In this document: positions 11,418 through 23,428 of the stretch, piece by piece | How the letters are laid out: each line of letters starts with the position of its first letter | Numbering within the stretch: the stretch's first letter is position 1 | NCBI GenBank assembly: GCA_025506515.1 | Contig: CM046451.1 | Span: forward strand, 37,587,595-37,651,594 | Reading direction: 5' to 3' | DNA: 64,000 bases | DNA from: Flaveria trinervia | Taxonomy: Eukaryota > Streptophyta > Magnoliopsida > Asterales > Asteraceae | Made by a program: the position numbers and the translations under genes | The notes under the pieces: model-generated | Told to the model about the DNA's origin: nothing | The model's database searches: none | Seen by the model: only the letters and a program-made list of their open reading frames with translations

Positions 11418-12692
11418 CTAATATCTTGTACAAAGACACGTGGCGTACATAATATCAGGACGATAGGCTGTGAGATACATAAGGGATCTGATTATTCCTC
11501 TGTAGATGGTAGCATCAACCAGATCACCAGTTTCGTCGGGTGCCATGTCATGATTCAAGGCAAGTGGAGTTCCAGCAACAGAAGTGTTCTCCATGTAGAA
11601 CCGACTGAGGATATCACCTACATATTTGGACCGATGCAGGAAGATTCCTTTTGGTGTCTGATCCACTTGTAAGCCGAGAAAGAACTTCATATCCCCCATT
11701 GCACTCATCTCAAACTCTGGTTTCATTACAGATTCAAATTCTTTACATAATTCTTCGTTCTTGGAACCAAATATTATGTCGTCCATATATCTGTACCAGC
11801 AGTAAATCACCGTCTTTTTCTTTGATGAATAACGTACAGTCAATCACCCCTCTGCAAAAGCCATGTTTCACCAGATGAGTTGAGAGTTTCTCATACCAGG
11901 CTCTAGGGGCTTGATGGAGCCTGTAGAGAGCCTTGTCCAGTTTGTAAACTCTAACCCAATAATAAGGATCCTCAAATCCTTCGGGTTGACTGACGTAGAC
12001 TATCTCATGGTTTCACCATTAAGGAGTGCACTTTTCACATCTAGTTGAGAGACTTTAATCTTCATGTAGAATGCATAGGCTAGAAAGATACGGATTGCTT
12101 CCATCCGAGCCATAGGTGCAAACACTTCATCATAGTCAATGCCTTCGAGTTGTCTAAATCGTTGAACCACAAGTCGAGCCTTATTTCTGATTATGACCCC
12201 CTTGGTCATCTTTCCTACACTTCAAGACCCATTTAGTGCCAATCACCTTAGCACCTTTTGGTCTGTCCACAAGGGTCCATACTCCTAACTTCTTGAACTA
12301 TAGGTTCTTCTTGCATAGCACTAACCCATACCTCATCGCTTAAGACTTCACTTAAATATTTTGGCTCAAACTGAGACACAAAACATCGATAATCCCCATC
12401 ATGAAGATAACCTTTTTCATGACCAAGGCATAATTAGCTGAGTATAGCTGATTCTTGTCTGCACTCCCGATAGTACATCCCCAATGACGTTGTCCAGAGG
12501 ATGATACACATTAATACGGGATCCAGTAGTGGTGGGAACAACTACTTCCTGATCCAGATTTTGAATTCCTAGTTTAGTATTTGTAGTTGTCAGAGTATGA
12601 GTTTCAGAAGTGTCAGATGCATCAAGATCTGATGCTTGTGGATTTTCATTTGCAGGAACATGTTCCTCCTGGTCCACACTTTCAGTCTCCAC
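11418..12692 (-). pseudogene. Element B reverse transcriptase and linker
   Basis: The linker between integrase and RT is acidic and contains LDNVIGDVLSGVQTR near 12470, a conserved spot in SIRE-like pol. RT then shows NKARLVVQRFRQLEGIDYDEVFAP near 12150, VSQLDVKSALLNG near 12030 and the catalytic box YRYMDDIIFGS near 11785. Breaks at about 12400, 12000 and 11840 separate the blocks. The catalytic aspartate pair is intact, but the reading frame is not. Confidence 0.85.
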
Positions 12693-12928
12693 TGCTTCAT
12701 CATCGGAGGAGGAGTCGCTTACATCAAGTGCTCCCCCTAAAGGATTAGATTAATTGTCTAGTGGAAAAGATGCTGTCGAGTCTTGTGGTGGAGCGTTCAG
12801 AACATCGTACATCATTTTAGTTGATAACTGATCATCAGGAAGAGAGGTAGGGAGGTTGAAGGACTTGAATAATGCATCATAATCGAAGAAGAATGAATGT
12901 CCTTTTCTAACAAGGGGGTGGTGTATCT

Positions 12929-14260
12929 TTAAACATCAACGTTGCACCACACTTCTACCTGACCCGTTGAGTTGTTATAAACTCTCTTGTCTGGTATGTC
13001 GTATCCAAGAAAGATACCTTCTTCTGCCTTCTCACTAAACTTACCTATCTGAGTTTTCTTCAGCAGCATGCACGGTGCGCCAAACGGTTCTAGATACTCC
13101 AGGTTGGGTGTATGTCGCTGGAGCAGTTCATAACAGGTTTTCCCATGTCGTTTGACCATTAAGACTTGATTGAGCGTGTAACAAGCATTAGCCACTACCT
13201 CATTCCAGAATTGAATAGGCAGTTTCGAGTCAGCTAGCATTGTCCTGGCAGTCTCTATCAAGCTCCGATTTTTCCTTTCAGCAATGCCATTCATCTGTGG
13301 AGTCTAGGCAGAGGTAAGTTGATGTACAATTCCTTTCTCTCTACAGTATGCCGCCATCCACTAATTCTTGAATTATGTGTTGTTGTCTGATCGAATCTGC
13401 CTTACTTTTAGCTTGTATAGTGATTCTAAAGTAGTAACTAGATGTTTGAATGATTCAAATGTCTCTGATTTGGCTTTCAGAAACATCACCCAAGAGAACC
13501 TTGAGTAATCATCTGTTACTATAAAGCAATATAGATCTCCAGCAATGCTCTTTGTACTAACAGGGCCAAACAGAGCCATGTGTAGAAGCTCAAGAGGAAG
13601 ATCAATTAAATGAACTTTCTTTGCCTTGTGAGCCTTCTTGGTCTGTTTCCCTTTCTTACATGCTACACAAAAATCCGGAAGTTGGAAGTTTTTTATGGTT
13701 ACTCCATTCACTAAATCATTTTGTACCAAATGATTCATCTTCCTTGGATTAATATGTCCCGTTCTCCTATTCCAGGAGATTGAATCCCTCTCAGTTGCCT
13801 TTGACAAGAAGCATTGAACAGTGTGATCCGTCGTGGAGGCTTTTGATAGATCCAAGACATACAAATCGTTATATCTTGAAGCTGACACAAGAACTTTATC
13901 CTCTTCAATCACATAGTCCTTCTTCAACATGTAGCACTTCTTGTTGTCAAATACAACTTTAACTCCTTTATCACAGATCTGGGGGACTGAAAGTAAGTTG
14001 TTCTGTAGTTGTTGAACGTAGTTGACCTTGTCAAACTTAACTTTCTCGTTTCCCACTTCACCTTGAGTGGTGATGTAGCCTCCTTTATTCCCAGCAAATG
14101 AAACATGTCCCCCTTTAATTTTTCTGATGTTGAAAAGGATAGACGAATTCCCTGTCATGTACCTGGACGCCCCACTATCAATAATCCAGGTATTAGTGAT
14201 AGCGCTGTAGCGGACACCCTGCACATTCAAAAAACTTATTAGTTCAGATTTGGGACCCAA
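12929..14260 (-). pseudogene. Element B protease C-part and integrase
   Basis: The frame from 14260 gives NTWIIDSGASRYMTG (protease active site DSG), FNNKKCYMLKK-type strand sequence and then integrase. The integrase zinc region has WNRRTGH where copia integrases normally have two His four residues apart, so one zinc ligand is changed. The first catalytic acidic position reads LHMALFGPV, with Ala where Asp is usual. RSDNNT and NGIAERKNRS carry the other two acidic residues. A stop near 13373 splits the core. The integrase would be inactive. Confidence 0.86.
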
Positions 14261-14368
14261 GCCTTAACTGGCTTGGGTAACCCGGATGAATCACACATCA
14301 TAAACTCAACCCATTATCTTTGGAGGATGAAGGCATATCTTTCTTCTTGATCTCCACACTATCAGACA

Positions 14369-17056
14369 CTATACATGATTTTCTTTCCATAAGCCAGTTT
14401 TGTGTAAGGCCTGTTTGTGATAAACAGATGACTGGCTTATTGTTTGAACTTTAGGTTCACTCATACTCTTAGGTGGAATGTTAGATCTTGATTTAGAAAA
14501 GCTTTGTTTTATCAAAAAGTTCAATTTTCTTTTTGGGCGTCTGATAATAAGGACAATTAGGAGAAATATGTCCTTGTTTTCCATAATTGTAGCCAGATCT
14601 CCCTTTTACAGATTGAGGAAAATATTTATGTGGGTTTGAGTTTTGTAAAGGTGTGACCTTTGTCTGGTTGGGTTTTGTCACTTCCCTTTTAGATGTTTCA
14701 GCCTTATTAACAAAATTAATTGTTTTAACATTTTGAACATCTATAACTTGCACTTTCTTTGGACTTTGATGATTAACACATTTATGGTTAACTGGTTTAG
14801 TCAGTTTTGGTTCTGAAGTACACGTTTGTGACCCTGACCTTACATTAACCTTTTTAATTTCATCATCCAAGTTCTCAATTGGCATTTTTCCTTTTGATTT
14901 CAAAGTAGGCTCCTTTTGTTTAGTGATAGAGTTCACAAGTTTACTTGTAGAATCAGGATCACTAACCAGAGGGATGGACACGACATGATTCTCTACTAGT
15001 TGTTATTGATAGGTCTACATTTTGTATTTAAAAGGATTTCATGTGATGGTGGAACTACTTTGTACCCCAAACCTTCCCCGTTGTTTCATTCTTTCACTAA
15101 CTTTTTAACTATGTGAGAAGAACTAGCCCAACTATGCAGTTTTTGTTTTAAAGAATTAATCTCGACTTTCAACACTGCTTTTTCCTTTTTGGTTTCTTCT
15201 AAGGAATTTAAATAAAACTTTATATCATTAGATTGATTTAAGGCAACAACCTCGGTTTCCCTTAGTTGTTTCCCCAAAAGTTCTATCTTTTCTTTAAAAC
15301 TGCACTCATTTTGTTTTAAGATACGATTAGCTTCAGTGCTGAGTTGTAAATCATTTACTAATTTATCATTGGGTTCTAATAACTTAGCAAATTTCAGATC
15401 AATGCTTTCTCTAAATTTATCACCTTCAAGACAAGCATGTTTATCAAATAACTGGTCTAGAGAACTTACTTGTGATGAATCGGTTGAATTTGCCATCAAA
15501 GCAGAATTAGATCCTTCGGTGGCTGGAGATTCTGAAATCATTTCTCTAAGCTCTTCTTAAACTAGGTGATTTACCACGTTCGTAGCTTCTTCAGTATCCG
15601 ACATCGCTTACTCAGCTGCACTCTCACCTTCACTAGCAGACCCATCATCTACTGCTTCGACAAAGGAAATATTTGATTCTCCAGGAGAAACAAACCGGAA
15701 GGACCAGTCTTGTCCTTTATCACCTTGAGCAGTAAGAGCCTTTATCTCTTTACTTGAAAAAACAGTACCGATTGTGTCCTTGTCTTGACGGTTGAAGGTC
15801 AGAAATGGATTTCCATTACCTGTTTTCTTGGGCTTTACACATTCACGTTTAAAGTGCCCCTTCTCACCACAGTTAAAGCATGTTACTTTGGTTTTGTCAA
15901 AACCAAACGTCGTGTCCTTAGTGGCTATTAGGTTTTGTCCCGTCTTCTTGACAAACTTTTTAGCTCTTCTGACTGCACTTGCCAAGGCCCACATTATGTC
16001 CATTCTTCCTAGCTCATTCCCATCAACTTGCTCATAATCTTCATCTGCAAGGTGATAATTTCCAATCTTCCTGAAAACTAACCCCTCATAGGATTGGACA
16101 ACAGCTGCTAGAAGATCCATGTGCTCCTTTGCAACTTCCATTGTGATATTACCGAGATTCTCGGTCTTTAACTTTGTAGTGTTGGCATTAGGCACTATGT
16201 ATTGGGTCCCTGATGACCTTGAAGTTTTTGGTCCTGAAGCAGTGGTTGGGAAGAAGCAGATGAACTAGACATAAATGTTGTTTGTAGTGGTGCTCCTCAA
16301 ATAGCTGGAGATGAAACTGAGTTACGGAGTGAGGATTCTGAACGTAGGATCCTTTCTTTGACTTGTACTTCATCCTCAGTTCTTCCTCTCTTAACTTCAA
16401 GATGAAGTCATTTATGTCCAACGTTGCAAGAATCTTGTTATGTCTGAGGTTGGACACAAATGAATCCCACTTATCAGGCAACCCATTAGCAAAACTTGAC
16501 ACTTTATCTTCCATTGATGTGGTTACACCATGAGTGTGCAACTCACTCATGAGATGATAGAATCTGTCAATTATGTCATCCAGGCTTCATTCCCTATTGA
16601 GGAGAAATTATCAAACTCCTTCTTGAGAGCCTTAGACTTCAGCACCTTTAACGTTGCATTACTATCATATCTCTTCTCTAAAGCCTCCCATAGCTTTTTG
16701 GCCTGCTTGTTCTCATAGAACTGATGAAAGATGTCTTTCGGTATTGATTGAGTCAACAAGGCATAAACTTTCTTCTCAACATTAAAGAGTATTTTTTGAG
16801 CTTCACTCATTCCTCCCAATGTTAATTTGATTCCATTAGCACTGACTGGCACCGTGTAACCAGTGTCGATGGATGTCCAAAGATTAGGATAAACTCCATT
16901 TAAGTAAATCTCGAACCGTTGTTTTCATTATGGATAGTCAACTAACGTTATAAGCTTCGGCGGTTTGTTATGATTTCCTATCTCATTTTCCAAAAGCAGA
17001 AGGTTCTGGATGCGTGAGTCCTTCCTGGAAGTAAACGCAGCAAATTGATCTTCCAT
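14369..17056 (-). pseudogene. Element B gag
   Basis: A probable start at 17056 gives MEDQFAAFTSRKDSRIQNLL, identical in layout to the gag start of A at 40876. In order there follow a capsid domain of UBN2 type (FHQFYENKQAKKLWEALEKRY near 16700), one intact CCHC knuckle (CFNCGEKGHFKREC near 15865), an acidic linker, a coiled-coil stretch rich in Leu, Glu and Lys (15086-15541), and a basic Ser/Lys/Pro tail with a second, partial knuckle (CPYY near 14550). Stops and frame changes occur near 16940, 16560, 16190, 15600 and 15080. The long coiled coil is typical of SIRE-like gags. Confidence 0.87.
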
Positions 17057-17084
17057 TTGTATGAACTTGGTACTTGGAGAACAG

Positions 17085-17522
17085 GACAGTTTCAATCGTA
17101 CAATGGACTATGAATATGGTTCACTCATGCAATTGAAGGGTGTGAATGAATTCAATTATGCGATTTGATTCAATCATGCATATGAACAAGACGAATAGAC
17201 TCAAATGACTGGAGTTGTTCAGTCGTGCGAATGACGAATGCGACTGAGTTTAGTCATGCGAATGGAGTGTGAAATGAGTTCAATCGTACGAATGAGCTAT
17301 TCATGCGACTGAAGGCTGCTGTTTTGGCAAAATCGAAGATTTTGACACTTTTACACAAAAATGATTTTCCCAAGAACCCTAATTTGTCGTATAGTGAAAA
17401 ATTGAAACTTTAATGCCAGAAAACATCAAAAACACTTTTTGACTCAATAGGATGACTCTTTTGAATGAAAACGTTATTTAACACCAAAACTAATCGAATC
17501 ACACGCAAAATCAAGAGCCAGT
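17085..17522 (-). other. Element B 5' leader with CAGTCG-type palindromes
   Basis: Between the gag start and the primer site, bases 17085-17310 hold about ten copies of the word TTCAGTCGTGCGAATG and relatives. The rest is unremarkable. The 5' leader of A (40905-41160) has the same array, so the word occurs in leader, LTR and 3' noncoding region of this family. Confidence 0.75.
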
Positions 17523-17536
17523 GCTCTGATACCACT
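17523..17536 (-). other. Element B primer binding site
   Basis: On the minus strand this reads AGTGGTATCAGAGC, matching initiator-Met tRNA, directly next to the 5' LTR. Confidence 0.85.
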
Positions 17537-18273
17537 TGGCAGGACCGTGTACGTACGGAATACTAACTGATAATAAGTGAAACTAGATCAAATAGTGCAA
17601 AATCCTATTTGATTGGCGATCCAATAGTGAGAATGTTAACCTGATTGATATAGGAATTAACTAAACGTTAAGAACGAGTAGGAATCGATCAAGAACGGAC
17701 TTTGAAGTTGGATTGGCTTTCTTGGACGTTCTAGACAGCTAGGGTTCATGCATTCGAAGTGTTCTCTCAATTGTCATTGAATTCTCCTTTTTTCCACGAA
17801 TTAAGTGGTATTTATAGGTTTGTAGTTTCCATTCATCTGACTGAACCATTAGCATGGTTCAGTCGTGCGACTAAATCATGTGATTGAGTCATACGCACGA
17901 CTGAAGGTTCAATCGTGCGACTAAGTCAATCTTATATCTCAATCATACGACTGATCCAGTCTCTTGGTTCAGTCATGCGACTAGTCCATAAGCATGATGT
18001 ATTCATGCGTATGGTCCATTAGCATGAATACTCATCCGACTAGTTGAACACATTTCTTAATCATTATTGACTAAGAACTATGTACAATAATTCAAACCTA
18101 TATAATAAGTTCATACATATGAATTATACTCGACATAATAATAATATGAAATAATAAACATTAATAAGCATCAAGCATATATTATATTTCATTGAATCAA
18201 TTCCTTACATATGTGTAAGACATGAACGACTTTTACATTAAAGCGCATAAACTAGGAACATGATGTATCTACA
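17537..18273 (-). repeat. Element B 5' LTR
   Basis: It aligns to the A LTRs (21337-22017, 50028-50679). On the plus strand it starts TGGCAGGACCGTG and ends at gtatctaca, so on its own strand it is TG...CA. Bases 17835-18025 contain the palindromic CAGTCGTGCGACTG array. To the right X(-) gag resumes. Confidence 0.88.
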
Positions 18274-19502
18274 AGACTTGACTTTCACTACTTCGGAAGT
18301 TTTGATGGCTGGTCCTTCAGAAGATCTTGCTATCACTACAGCAGACTTTAGTGCTTCGGAAGTATTCCCTTCTTCCGAGACCAAATTTTCTTCTAAAGAC
18401 AATTTTCCACTTGCCTTCATCTTCATTTTGGAGCTTTCGAAGGAAATAGATTTTCCTTCCGAAGCTATTTTCTTCTTGGAACTCTAAAAGTCTCTTCTTT
18501 GGTCATATGGAGAGTGCTTCTTGGATTGTAGAAACAATCCTTAACAAGATGAGAAGCACTCTCACACATAACATAGCTCATTTTCTTCTTCCTAAGAGCC
18601 TTCTTTTAAGAACAAGGTTTAACTTGATCACTTTTCCTCTTCACCTTCAACTTTGCAGATGCTAATATAGTTGTTTTAGGGTGAAACTGCACTTGGAGCT
18701 GGATGGTTTAGGTTGTGTAGAAGTGGTACATAACTTATCAACCTTCTTTTTGATGTTGGGATGATTTGAACATGAACCAGAACTCTTGGTACTAGATTTC
18801 AAGTTGATGTCTTTAGTCTTAACCACTTCAAACCCTACAGAGATAAAAACTTGTTTCTGCTTAGAGTCAAAAGTGGCATTGATCTCCTGAGCCTTCTTTG
18901 CTTTTCTCTTGCTCTTTCGGATCAAGTTCTTTCTTATAAACTTGTTCATCACAAGCTTCCTACTCTCCTCAGAAGTATAGTGAGCCTTCTTAGAACCCTC
19001 TTCTTCACTCTTCTTAGAGATATTCGCCATTGTCACTTCTTCATCCTCTTCAGTCAAGGGGTTTATGAGAGGAAGCTCATCTTCACAAGTTCCACACCTA
19101 GGAGATCTTACAGACAAGATTGTGTGTTGAGGACCTATCTCACTAGATCCCAGTCCCTGCTTATTCTGATCACAAACTTTTGCATGCAAGGATGAGAATA
19201 TAATGTTCTTGAAGGTCTCTTCTTCAAAACACATTTTTCTGCCCTGGCTTTGCTGATCACAAGCTCAGCCTAAAATTTAGTCAACTTGATTATGAGATCT
19301 TTGATCTGAGTCCTGTTCTTGGTGTGTTCATGTTTAAGACCTGAAATGGTTTTCTCTAAGTCCTCTATCTTTAACTTGTAGTCATTTCTAGATCTTTTGA
19401 AATCAGTTTTTAAGATATTTAAGGACTCAAGATCAGATCTTATCTCTAAGTTATAGGACCTGTATCTATTAACTCTAGCAATACATTTAGGTGTACAGAG
19501 AT
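18274..19502 (-). pseudogene. X(-) gag, C-terminal part
   Basis: The 190-codon minus frame (19234-18662) is basic and Ser/Lys-rich, with EEVTMANISKKSEEEGSKK and FIRKNLIRKSKRKAKKAQEI, matching the X(+) gag tail near 56411-56788. Further left (18426-18280) is KASGKLSLEENLVSEE, matching X(+) near 57050, where CTTCGGAAG words encode repeated Ser-Glu. Right of 19240 comes coiled-coil coding on the minus strand, broken by stops. The segment is cut at 18273 by the B LTR and at 19507 by a solo LTR. Confidence 0.8.
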
Positions 19503-19507
19503 GTTCC

Positions 19508-20329
19508 TATAAGGATTCTAATAAGTCTGAAACATTAAAAACATTCAAAGCATCTGAAGTCTCTCTGCATGCATGTACTAAAGTACTAAAGTCAAAATGC
19601 TTCGTAAGTTTTACATCTTCATAAGAAATATTGTAAGTGTAATCTTCCTAAGCTAAGACCGATATCTTCTGAAGCCAAATATGAAGTCTTCCGAAGCTTG
19701 AAAGACAAAGTCTTCTGAAGCTAGTTTATGAAGACAAATTTCTTCCGAAGACTTTTATGTACATGCTATTATCTGATGTACTTTTCCATAAAGCTAGACC
19801 ACCTTTATGCTGCAACTCTATTTGACTCACCAACTTTCACAATTTGGTGAAAAGGTCCATGCTTTTGATAAACTGTACATTGAGGTCTTGAGTCTAAGAT
19901 TTCTACTTTATGTACTTAATCCGTTTTGTAATATATTAGGATGTGAGCTATGGCATGTCATAGTCACAAGTCAAAAGGCAATCTGCCTTTTGACTCTACA
20001 TTTGATTTTGTTGTCTAGAATCATGTATCCAACTGGCTTTTAAGGTATGGCAGACTGTAGGATGTAGTATATGTATCTCAAATACTTGTAACTTTTTATT
20101 ATACTTTTGTAACACTTTGTAATAGAACTTGAGAAGTATTATATAGCATTCTTGAAAACCAAATACTTATGTTGTTTGCAATCTTGTTCTATATCTCATT
20201 TACTTATGTTCTTAGCATCTTCTACTCTAGTTAACCGGTTCCCTATTTGATCTGTTAAATATTCTAAAGAACTCTCCTCAATTTTGTTGTTGTGTTATAA
20301 AGTGCATCACCCCTTCTAATGGTCCTGTA
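19508..20329 (+). repeat. Solo LTR of the X family (plus strand)
   Basis: The 822-bp unit begins TATAAGGATTC and ends GGTCCTGTA, flanked by gttcc at 19503-19507 and 20330-20334. It aligns to the X LTRs (for example 53623-54400), including CTTCCGAAG words at 19650-19760. With no internal region, it is the usual product of recombination between the two LTRs of one element. It sits in gag of X(-), in opposite orientation. Confidence 0.88.
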
Positions 20330-21336
20330 GTTCCAATACCTTTGCCTCATCATGGTCAGCCATCAATGCTGGTTTGGAGACGCGTCTTCCATCTGAAAAC
20401 TCCAGTCAAAGCCTCCTTCTTCAACAGCAACTGCAACTTGCTGCTTTGGCTTCTCATTCTAGGTAGCTTTCTCAGTATAGTTTGGTCTTGTTTGTGCTTA
20501 GCCACCATTTGTCCTTGGTGCCTTGCACTCCCTAGCAAAGTGACCCATTTGGTTACAGTTGTAACACTTGACTTTGCTTTTATCCAGCCAAACTTTCCAC
20601 TGGCTGTATTGCTAGAAAACTTCCTTCCTGTCCTCTTGTAGAATTTCTTGGCTCTATGAGTGAGAAGAGCCATCTGCTGGACTATCTGCATGTACTCCAT
20701 GTTATCTGGATGGATACAGTCCAGGTCTTCAAGGGTGAATAGAAAGTTGCTTGAGCTTACATCAGAAGACACAAAGGCATGTGAAGAACTTGTCTCTTGG
20801 AATGGGCTTCCTTGAGTGTAGCTTTCTCTTGGTGTCTCGGGAAAGATGATGAACGGACCCTTTTATGAGTTGTCAGGGTAGCATATAAGATGATGTTGAG
20901 GTTCTATGCTATCCCTTCCAGTCACATTCAGGGCTAAACTCATTTGATTGCTAGAGTGACCAGAAGAACCTTGCATGTTCATCTCCAATTGGTATCCACT
21001 GAGAATACCATACAACTCAGTCAAAGTGAGAGTCTTAAGGTTCTCAGTCCTCTTGATAACAACACAATAAAGTGTCCATTGCCTAGGAAGAGAGAACATG
21101 AACTTCTTTACAATGTCCCTGTTTTAAAGAGTCGCTCTAACATCCACTAGAGTGTCCACAATCTCAACATACCTGAAGTATCGTTGAGTCATGGTTTCAC
21201 CTGTTTTAAAGGTGAAAAATTAAAACTACTGCTTCACGAGATCCTTCTTGTTCTCCTTGGATTCAGTAGAACCCTCATATATTAGTTTCAATGCATCCCA
21301 TAACTGTTTAGCTATTTTGCATTTCTTGAAACCTCT
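20330..21336 (-). pseudogene. X(-) gag, middle part
   Basis: Minus-strand blocks match X(+) gag at 54800-55950. SLPRQWTLYCVVIKRTENLK near 21080 and LTLTELYGILSGYQLEMN near 21010 belong to the capsid region; YKRTGRKFSSNTASGKFG near 20620 precedes a knuckle that has lost its pattern. Interruption by A at 21337 falls right after the codons for NSVYRGFKKC-like sequence, which resumes at 50680. Confidence 0.82.
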
Positions 21337-22017
21337 TGCTAGGACCGTGTATGTACGGAGTACTAACTGATTATGCGTGAAACCAGATCAAATAGTGCGG
21401 AATCCTATTTGATTGGCGATCCAATCAGTGAGAACGCAATCTCGATCAATCTCACGATTAAAGAAACGTTAAGAATGAGTAGAAGAAGATCAGATGTGAA
21501 CTATGAACTTGGAAGAGGGTTTCTGGATGCTCTAGAAGGCTAGGTTATGAGTATGTGTCAAAAGCCACTATTTTTCCACAAATTAAGTGGTATTTATAGG
21601 TTTGCAGTCTCCATTCATGCGACTGAACCATTAGTATGGTTCAGTCGTGTGACTGAACCATTAGTATGGTTCATTCATGCGACTGACCCATGCGATTGAT
21701 TCATAAATACGACTGAAGTTTAGTCGTGCGACTGAGTCAATCTCATGTCTCATTCATACGACTGATCCAGTCGTCTTGTTCAGTCGTGCGACTGGTTCAT
21801 TAGCATGATGTAATCATGCTTGTGGTCCATAAGTATGGTCCATTAGCATGAATCATCATATAAACTTCAAACCTATATAATAAGTTTATATATATGAATC
21901 ATATAAATGTAAACATCAAAACACAAATCATATATTATTACATTGTTTCATTACACATATGTAAGCCATGACAGACTTTTACATTAATCATATAAACTAG
22001 GGACATATGTATCAACA
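21337..22017 (-). repeat. Element A 3' LTR
   Basis: On the plus strand it runs from TGCTAGGACCGTG to gtatcaaca. It is 681 bp, against 652 bp for its partner at 50028-50679. Bases 21610-21850 hold the palindromic CAGTCG array; the partner has the same array with fewer units. ATTTAAATCC-type boxes were not found. Confidence 0.9.
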
Positions 22018-22031
22018 AACTCCCCCTTGGA
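22018..22031 (-). other. Element A polypurine tract
   Basis: On the minus strand this reads CCAAGGGGGAGTT, directly before the LTR start TGTTGATAC. The E tract at 26247-26262 is almost the same (CCAAGGGGGAATT). Confidence 0.88.
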
Positions 22032-23222
22032 CCTAGTTTACTCTAAAGTCTGACATTATTCATATGCTCCTCAAAGCTCTTGTACTTCTCCTCTCTTGTG
22101 ACTCCTACATGTATTTCAAATGCAAAGCAGAGTCGTATCACATTCTGGAAATGGAGAGCTTGTACAACATCTTACGTGTCATAGAACAATGGCCACTTGT
22201 ATAAAGTGTAGACATCTTCTGCAGACAAGTTGGTAGCCACATTGGGTCGAATACCCTGATAGTTTCCATATTGCCTTCTCTATTTAGAACTATGACCGCT
22301 TCACGTGTCCTCTAGTCATAATACCACCATTTGAAATGTGAAGTGAAGTCCTGAGGCATTTCCCGTAAGGGAATCTTCCACATTGTGCGCGGGTGACTCC
22401 ACTTCAACACTACTTTAGGCATTCCAGTTATGGGATCCATTTTAGACTTGCGAATAACCTCTTCAGTTGTTGAGGTTTGAAGTTCACCCATATGGTGTGG
22501 TATTCTTTCTTAATGCAGACTCAAACCAACATGACATCTTTCTGCGATCAGCTTATAGTATATTTAAATGCCAGTTGGTTGAGCTCAAAGCCTAGGAGAG
22601 TCTTCAGGTCATGAGGATACCTGAAGTACTCTATTCCCTTCTCCCTTTTTACAGCAAAAATGTTTAGATCTTCAAAATATGCCCATGCTATGATCTTGCC
22701 AGACACATTCTGATGTTTCTTGACTTTAAAGGGTTTGGTGTAGGCATTCCGCTTTGGAGCTTTGCGCTGGCATTATTCAGCAAAACAAGCTGCCCATTCA
22801 GCCTTCTTTATATCAACATCTGCATCCGAGGCTTGGGCTTGGCTTTCATCCTTATATGTTTCTTTCTCCATTTCATCCAGTTTTTCCAATGTAGCACTGC
22901 CAAGAAGTCACCCAAGTTGGGAATCACATTTCCCTCTTGGTCAGTGTACTCTAGATAGTGGTCAGATGTGACATCCTCTATTTCTATTTCATCAACCTTG
23001 TTCAGCTCATCATCACTAAACATTGACCTTTGAGCTTTGAGAGTCTTTGACGAGCTCGTCAGGATTCAGTCTGAACATCTCCGCCAGTTGCTCATCGGTT
23101 AGATCGTGAATACTTTCTCCTTCTTCAGGAGTGTAGCTCACTGGCCTTCTTACAATCCCTTGCAAATCAAGAATCATTGTGAATGAGACTTGATTGTTGA
23201 AGGGGAGCAATATCATATTCAT
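22032..23222 (-). pseudogene. Element A: second reading block downstream of ORF3
   Basis: A degraded protein-coding stretch lies between ORF3 and the 3' LTR. From 23222 it reads in blocks: an acidic segment with DLTDEQLAEMFRLNPDEL, then EDVTSDHYLEYTDQEGN, then (22690-22570) KIIAWAYFEDLNIFAVKREKG followed by a Tyr-Phe-Arg-Tyr-Pro stretch and TLLGFELNQLAF. Stops and shifts lie between blocks. I do not recognise a named domain. It may be the C-terminal part of ORF3 or a separate product. It could only act if expressed from the genomic RNA, as no promoter is evident. Confidence 0.5.
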
Positions 23223-23428
23223 CTTGCTGTGATGTATTATCTACTTGATTTAAACATTTAACACATCAATCATAGTATTTAATCAAGACATTTAAACATA
23301 TATAAACATGAATAACCATAAATTATATTAATGTAATATTCGAATCAAGTACAAAAGTTTTTAAATACAAAACATCTAATCTTACTTTTATCTTGATTGA
23401 TTAGTTCTTCAACTGGAGGAGTTGAAGA

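Larger units (their letters stand above)
1..18273 (-). mobile_element. SIRE-like Ty1-copia element B, 3' end off the window
   Basis: Minus-strand copia element read from its 5' LTR (17537-18273) leftwards through primer site, gag, protease, integrase, reverse transcriptase, RNase H, a long 3' noncoding region and the start of a downstream ORF3 at the left window edge. R1 (2003-10038) is inserted in its 3' noncoding region. Its own 3' LTR is outside the window. It is inserted in gag of X(-); the five bases right of its LTR are agact (18274-18278), and the matching duplication would lie off the window. It is the same family as A: LTRs, gag and ORF3 align closely. All reading frames are broken. 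Confidence 0.85.

Noticed and set aside
11420..11878. Plus-strand ORFs antisense to B RT
   Set aside because: They are shadows of the RT coding strand with no domain of their own.
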